From assembly GCF_010389155.1 (NCBI RefSeq), contig NC_057766.1, positions 27,847,516-27,911,515 of the forward strand: 64,000 nt of DNA, read 5' to 3'. A program made the translations under genes and the position numbers. The notes below the pieces were generated by a model. That model had not been told where the DNA came from and made no database searches. It saw only the letters and a program-made list of their open reading frames with translations. Shown piece after piece: positions 60,128-64,000 of this stretch; the first letter of the stretch is position 1, and each line of letters begins with the position of its first letter. This DNA comes from Erigeron canadensis. Lineage: Eukaryota; Streptophyta; Magnoliopsida; Asterales; Asteraceae.

Positions 60128-62826
60128 TCTTTTGTATTTTGTTTTGGACCTTTTTTTATTATTTTGAATCTTACAATAATGCTCTTTAGTCTAGTCGGTA
60201 TTCATCAAACCGTGATATCTAGACTTATTTTCCTTAGCATTTTAAGATGTTTATAATTGAGGTTTGATTCCAAATCTTTTCTAAAACCTTTTTGACATCT
60301 TATTTACCACTATATCATATTGAAGATTATTTCTAGTTACACGAGTTTAACGCGCATGATATATAAAGTAGGCCACATATTTAATAATATCTGGGATGAA
60401 TCGTGGGCGCTTTGAGATGTGGAAATTGTCAAACGTATAGTACGTGTTGTAGAAAAATATACATGCATATGTGTCTGGTTATATCTTACTGAGGAAGGTC
60501 TATCAACAGATTACATCATTCTAGTTATAGGCTTTGACAAAAATATCAATCACTTTAAGTTTCTTTTATCAAATATCTATCTTAAAACGTACAATAGCCA
60601 TAGTGATAAAAGACATGCGTTATAATGTTTAGAGGAGGTCATGAGTTCAAATTTTGGTCCTACAATCTTTCTAACTTTAATGATATGGTAGTTCGATAAT
60701 CGGTAATATAACTGCAATTATTATGTGTCTTACATAGGGTGAACACGGTTCGGTTTGGGTCGATTTCGGCTAAAACCGAAAACCAAATTGAATCTTTCGG
60801 TGCCTGAAAACCAAAAACCACTTGATTCGGTTTTGGCTCTATCTGTTTGATTTTTTGATTTAGTTATACGCCTTTTGATATCTCTGTCAAAAAAAGAAAT
60901 GATGGTTGATCAAAACATCTAATTAGAAAAACACAATTGACTATAATTAAATCAAATCAAATGACGGTGTTCTATTGCGTACATGTGTGAAAGAGAATAA
61001 AATAATCGGTAGTTAGTGATGAATTTTTGATTCATTCTAACCTAGAAATTACTATTTAAAAATCTATCAGGATTGACATGTTCTTTAAACGACACGTGGC
61101 GTAATCTTTGATTGACACGTATCTTTTTAATTTATTTATTATGTTAAATTAGCTTTGTTAATTGTATATAAATTCAGTTACCTTATTAGACTTAGAATTA
61201 AACTTTTGCTATTGGCTTATTAATATAAAAGACATCATAACCTTATTTGATTGATTGTTTTTCTCATTAATAAATTAATTGAATTTCTTTATGATACAAT
61301 CTATATAACTACCGTACATTGTACGGGTATTAGGACTAGTAAATATAAATAAATAAATATGTATATGGACTTTAGAGCTTCTCCATATGCATATGTAATG
61401 TATATGCGTGTTAAGCATAGTTCAATTTAAACATTCAACTTCTGAAACTCCTTGTTAAACTGCCAAACTGGTACAAGTAGATAAATAATATGAGTTGCAC
61501 CAGTGCAAACCATACGCGTTAATTAAGTATTTATTAGAAGCTTCCATTACTTTCATATCGCTATAAACATATCTTTAATTACGAATCTGGCTGTCTCATA
61601 CACTTTATCTGGAGTCATAACTTGATTTCATTTTCTAATTCCAGTTTGTGGTTGTTTAATATTAAAAAAGCACATGAGCATACTAGTTTATTATCTGAAC
61701 TACTCAATCTGCAAACTGATAAATGTTGAGTGTCCCCTCCAATGTGCCTTTGGCATAATTAAGTTTGTTTTCAGATAAAACTTTTGGGTAAAGGGTTAAC
61801 CCTGGTCAAACTGTTTTCAGACACGATTGACGTCTTTAGATTAACCAACTTACGAGGCTCAAACAAAGCATTTCTTCTACGCTTCAGACAAACAAGGAAG
61901 CAATAAATCGGTTGCTTAGCACATAACGAAAACATGGAGAAAACAAGGAAACAACAAATCCATTATTATGAAACCACGATTCACATGTATCACTCAAATC
62001 CTAAGAAATAATTTATATGGAACAGAAAGACATACCATTGTTAAACTGTGAAGGTACTGTCTAAATGGATCTCTTAAGATGTATTTACAAGAATAAACCA
62101 GCACTATTTGGTTGGTGAGTAAAGGGGTTGAGCCAGATAACTATTCCTTTAATGAGATAGAATCATAAAACCAGTTTTCTACCATACAGCAAACTGAATA
62201 AGAAGTGTTGTAAGTCATAATCGTCCCAAATGGATCCATCCTGGTCGACAGGCTAACTTTTTAACCATTCTCTCGTGAAAAGTGGGAACCAGATCAAGAG
62301 AAGGGCTCATCGCCAGAGTGACGGTTTTAAAGTTGAGATATTCGATTCCTGGCCTGCTGCTGATCTGAAGATCAGTACACACTCTTTTCTCCTATCATTG
62401 GTGCCTTTCTCACTTTTTTACTATTCCATTCACAAATTTTGAATCAGAAAAAAAGACACATAGTAGTTACTACTTGCTGGGTAACCTTGACTCCAAAACA
62501 CCATATTGCATATGCTGAACCTAGAAAACAAAAACCAATTTCTAGTAATACTATATTGGGGATAGACACAGATCAATAAGTTTCAGAAAACCTATGCAAA
62601 AGGGTATCACACAGGAGTCAACCATATATATACAATGCCATTTTTGGCGCTAAGTAAATAAGACACACTGAGAAGACATATTTACAATGTCATCAATCTT
62701 ACAATGATGGAAATGGAAATGAAAATGAGACTGATAAAGAATTCTTCAAATTGCAGAGATACAGTGCTGTTGCATACATCATACTATTTACACTTTATGT
62801 CAAAGAGGGCATCCCGCATTCACAAC
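60128..62826. other. Spacer with repeat fragments, no gene recognised
   Basis: Bases 60742-60870 are a GGTTCGGTTT/AAACCGAAAACC-rich stretch in both orientations, a short foldback of a common plant repeat type. A Helitron-like end lies at 61311-61340. The last 500 bases may be the 3' region of the gene ending at 62827. The short open frames (60419-60625, 62704-62919) are random or antisense. Confidence 0.5.
61311..61340 (+). mobile_element. Candidate Helitron 3' terminus
   Basis: A perfect six-base stem CCGTAC ... GTACGG (61312-61326, loop ATT) is followed nine bases later by CTAG then T (61336-61340). This matches the hairpin plus CTRR-T ending of plant Helitrons. The 5' TC end was not located. 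Confidence 0.5.
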
Positions 62827-64000
62827 TTAAAGAGCCCTCATAGCAACTTTGCTTGTTGCATGGACTCCCCTAGCAGCAACCCTCAACAATGCGCGACTCT
62901 GGTACAACCTGTTCAGTGAAGTTAAAAAATTAAACAAGCCAGCTTATAACCAAATCTGTTGATGTGAGTAAGCTTTCAGGCAATTTAGTTCAAGATAAAG
63001 ACTCGCAAACCCACTAATCCTCCGTGTTTGAAATGAAAATAGTTAACTGAAACTTTGCCCTTTTCATTTGCTTAATTATGTTTCGAATGCTTTTATTTAT
63101 TAGTAGTTTTCAGCTTGTGTGAATATTGGGATCGTTGGTACTTCTGAATACTGAATTACTATAGATAAAAGGTTAGTTTTTAAGATCAATTATCAGATGT
63201 TCTTATAATTTGCGTTTCTTCACTTATCACATACAAAAAATTTTCCAAAGGAAAAGATTGTAGACAAAGTTACTGCACGACTGACCCACTAGACTCTAGT
63301 TGTAGAGTACAATATTACTTCCACTAAGATAATAAACAAAAAACAAGAAGTTATCAAAGAGAAAAGACTCACCCTGCTAGAGCAAGTCCCCAGGTAGCCA
63401 TCAAATAGAAAAGCTGCCCACAATGCCAGATTTCCATCACCTTCTCAAACTTGCTCATGCCAGCCAATGCCTTGGTCAGCTCTGCAAGTTCAAAAATTAA
63501 AGTATAAACATACTATACTCGAATCTAAATCAGAATATAAGAACTGATGACACTAACTTGTTGGCGGGTTTGGGTCAAAAGTGTGTTATTTAATCAGTAT
63601 TGTATGCAATCTAAAAGTAACTGGGAGTCTGAGACAATTAGATCATAGATCTATTGTTTGCATTCTAGTTACATTTTTTATAATGTAAAATAAGATTAAA
63701 GGATCCTAAAGAATACAAGGAGTCAACGGTGGTTTACAAATAAACTTGCAAAATGTCAAGGATTAAAATTAAATTACAAACTTACTCTTCTGCATTTCTT
63801 CAGGTGTCAGATTCTGCAATTTAAAAAATTTATGGAACATGAGAAAATGACAATAACTGACTTATGAATAATCAACAAGTATACGACTATATGGTTGTCT
63901 TATACCTTAGCTTTTGGGTTTAACAGAACACATCTAGCCATAAAGTTGGCAATGCCGTCGACCACCTGTTCCTCGTTAATAACTACATAATTTTCATTAT
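62827..64000 (-). CDS. 3' part of a small membrane-protein gene, runs off the right edge (4 exons seen)
   Basis: Exons on the minus strand: 63906 to beyond 64000, 63786-63813 (28 bases), 63373-63481 and 62827-62908, all GT-AG with matching phases. The visible 103 C-terminal residues include NEEQVVDGIANFMARCVLLN, then LTPEEMQKKLTKALAGMSKF, EKVMEIWHCGQLFYLMATWG and LALAGLYQSRALLRVAARG, ending KVAMRAL. One hydrophobic span (about LFYLMATWGLALAGLY) is evident. I do not recognise a named family. Given the Arabidopsis collinearity of its neighbours, a gene near At1g65720 is a guess only. The 5' end lies outside the window. Confidence 0.8.

Noticed and set aside
1..64000. CRISPR array, bacterial operon or gene cluster for a specialised pathway
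   Set aside because: There are no regularly spaced identical repeats with unique spacers. The genes have spliceosomal introns, belong to unrelated families and have independent promoters.

Overview
The window looks like nuclear DNA of a eudicot plant. It is AT-rich, its genes have GT-AG introns, and it carries plant LINE, SINE, copia, LTR and MITE-type repeats. No bacterial, organellar or rRNA segment was seen. The species cannot be fixed from the sequence alone.

Layout. At 3.4-8.6 kb and 19.5-24.5 kb, both on the minus strand, lie two tandem paralogues of an eight-exon SEN1/UPF1-like superfamily 1 helicase. They share the same intron positions and phases, and both conceptual reading frames are open (1139 and 1242 residues). 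Between them are a 5'-truncated LINE with a perfect 14-bp target-site duplication, a candidate 2.2-kb solo LTR, a foldback repeat and a SINE. From 25.9 to 34.8 kb there are a SINE with perfect target duplications, a disrupted RPA1-like OB-fold gene, AT-rich spacer, and a frameshifted F-box pseudogene. At 35.3-37.2 kb is a two-exon gene for a probably N-myristoylated, basic, serine/arginine-rich protein of the At1g65710 type. From 40.7 to 47 kb is repeat sequence: an (ATT)n run, a MITE-like repeat interrupted by a truncated copia element (LTR, primer binding site and broken gag, no pol), LTR fragments, and a candidate terminal-inverted-repeat element.

The right side is richer in genes: a two-exon Agenet/Tudor-like protein (47.3 kb, plus), a four-exon MGST3-type microsomal glutathione transferase (49.1-51.5 kb, minus), a helicase gene relic (55.2-55.6 kb, minus), a single-exon peroxisomal-type acyl-activating enzyme (56.6-58.3 kb, plus), a single-exon NDR1/HIN1-like LEA2 membrane protein (58.8-59.6 kb, minus), and the 3' part of a small membrane-protein gene at the right edge (minus).

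How the genes fit together. They do not form a pathway. From memory, several of them (the helicase pair, At1g65710-like, MGST, acyl-activating enzyme, NHL6-like) have counterparts within a short interval of Arabidopsis chromosome 1 (about At1g65690-At1g65890). The window is therefore best read as a conserved gene neighbourhood inflated by transposable elements. I did not find a convincing new biological system. The best leads are the divergence between the helicase copies (an altered YRMHP motif in one, in-frame repeat expansions in the other), the microsynteny, and several nested transposon insertions whose target sites can be read directly.
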